64,000 nucleotides of DNA from Bacteroidota bacterium. GTDB lineage: Bacteria; Bacteroidota; JABWAT01. Each line of letters opens with the position of its first letter. Within the stretch, counting starts at the first letter, position 1. The stretch is taken from NCBI GenBank assembly GCA_020161835.1, contig JAIUNL010000002.1, positions 186,001 to 250,000 of the forward strand, in the 5' to 3' direction. A program made the position numbers and the translations under genes. Below, piece by piece: positions 63,778-64,000 of this stretch. Under the pieces are notes generated by a model. That model was not told the origin of the DNA. It worked only from the letters and a program-made list of their open reading frames with translations, and searched no databases.

Positions 63778-64000
63778 CTTTACAATTGTCAGTTCATCGA
63801 GAATGTTTTGGGCACCTGAAAATTTATCCAGAATAAAAAGGACATATCTGGAGTCGACAGCAATTGTGCGGTTGTTGGAATCTTCAAATTTCCAGTCGCC
63901 GGTTAAGGCTTCCCAAACGCCATCGAATGCACAACCAATGAGTTCCCCTTTTCCGTTGAGAACCGGGCTGCCCGAGTTTCCGCCTGTGATGTCATTCGTC
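63775..64000 (-). CDS. S46-family dipeptidyl-peptidase (partial, C-terminal end)
   Basis: The gene enters from the right edge; only the last 75 residues are visible. They contain the catalytic serine motif [18 protein letters not shown] and the tail FDGVWEAL ... [11 protein letters not shown], which is the C-terminal signature of Dpp7/Dpp11 (S46) peptidases. These periplasmic enzymes remove dipeptides from peptides in Bacteroidota. The stop is TGA (complement of 63775-63777). The specificity-determining residues lie outside the window. Confidence 0.92.
   Translation of the reverse strand, partial: TNDITGGNSGSPVLNGKGELIGCAFDGVWEALTGDWKFEDSNNRTIAVDSRYVLFILDKFSGAQNILDELTIVK

Overview
The window (about 42-45% GC by eye) looks like a chromosomal segment from a Gram-negative bacterium of the Bacteroidota/Chlorobi (FCB) branch. 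Supporting signs are ECF sigma / FecR anti-sigma / STN-type TonB receptor signalling, CarboxypepD_reg-like domains, an S46 peptidase at the right edge, BamD, LolA and Wzi-like envelope proteins, an archaeal-type ProRS, and several promoters that fit the Bacteroidota pattern TTG-N19-21-TAnnTTTG. I cannot name the genus; Ignavibacteria- or Kapabacteria-like lineages are a guess. No phage, insertion sequence, CRISPR array or rRNA operon was seen. Two tRNA genes are present, Pro-CGG and Arg-CCU. Most genes lie on the minus strand.

Layout. 1-4.8 kb: start of a response regulator, a CarH/LitR-like B12-binding MerR regulator, proS, a cyclic-nucleotide-binding protein and a TIGR02757 (DUF2400) protein. 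4.8-7.6 kb: tRNA-Pro and a first energy-transduction operon (exbB, two exbD, an unusual secreted TonB). 7.8-11.2 kb: S41 protease and a Wzi-like outer-membrane protein. 11.4-15.4 kb: the only multi-gene plus-strand operon, ECF sigma factor - FecR - TonB-dependent receptor. 15.5-17.3 kb: aspS. 17.3-28.5 kb: a second, divergent ExbB/ExbD/ExbD/TonB set with an AgmX/PglI-type transducer, a small secreted protein and two very large secreted repeat proteins. 28.7-33.5 kb: dnaE-trxA-trxB. 33.6-36.5 kb: methyltransferase, tRNA-Arg, nadD, bamD and a membrane protein with no normal start codon. 36.5-40.9 kb: two glutamate-dehydrogenase paralogues, a tiny lipoprotein ORF and fbp. 41-46.8 kb: a heterodimeric ABC exporter split by an RNase Z gene, plus a TPR protein. 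46.9-51.3 kb: a 20-repeat YCF48-like lipoprotein and an NFACT/RqcH protein. 51.4-63.4 kb: a probable ten-gene operon running from split transketolase through gcvT, comB, ftsK, lolA and a UPF0104 membrane protein to capsule-control genes (CpsB phosphatase, acyltransferase, Wzc-like kinase). The window ends in a partial S46 peptidase behind a cluster of palindromes.

The strongest candidate for an undescribed system is 17.3-28.5 kb. It combines one TolQ/ExbB channel protein, two TolR/ExbD proteins (one with Asn in place of the essential membrane Asp), an AgmX/PglI-domain transducer and two giant periplasmic TPR proteins. The inventory resembles the myxobacterial AglRQS/Glt gliding machinery, but it sits in an organism that already has a separate Exb/TonB operon at 4.9-7.6 kb. 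Other notable items are the CarH-like regulator lacking the light-state His, the TIGR02757 protein that resembles the C-terminal half of an endonuclease III, and the TPR protein with a degenerate STAND-like N-terminus.
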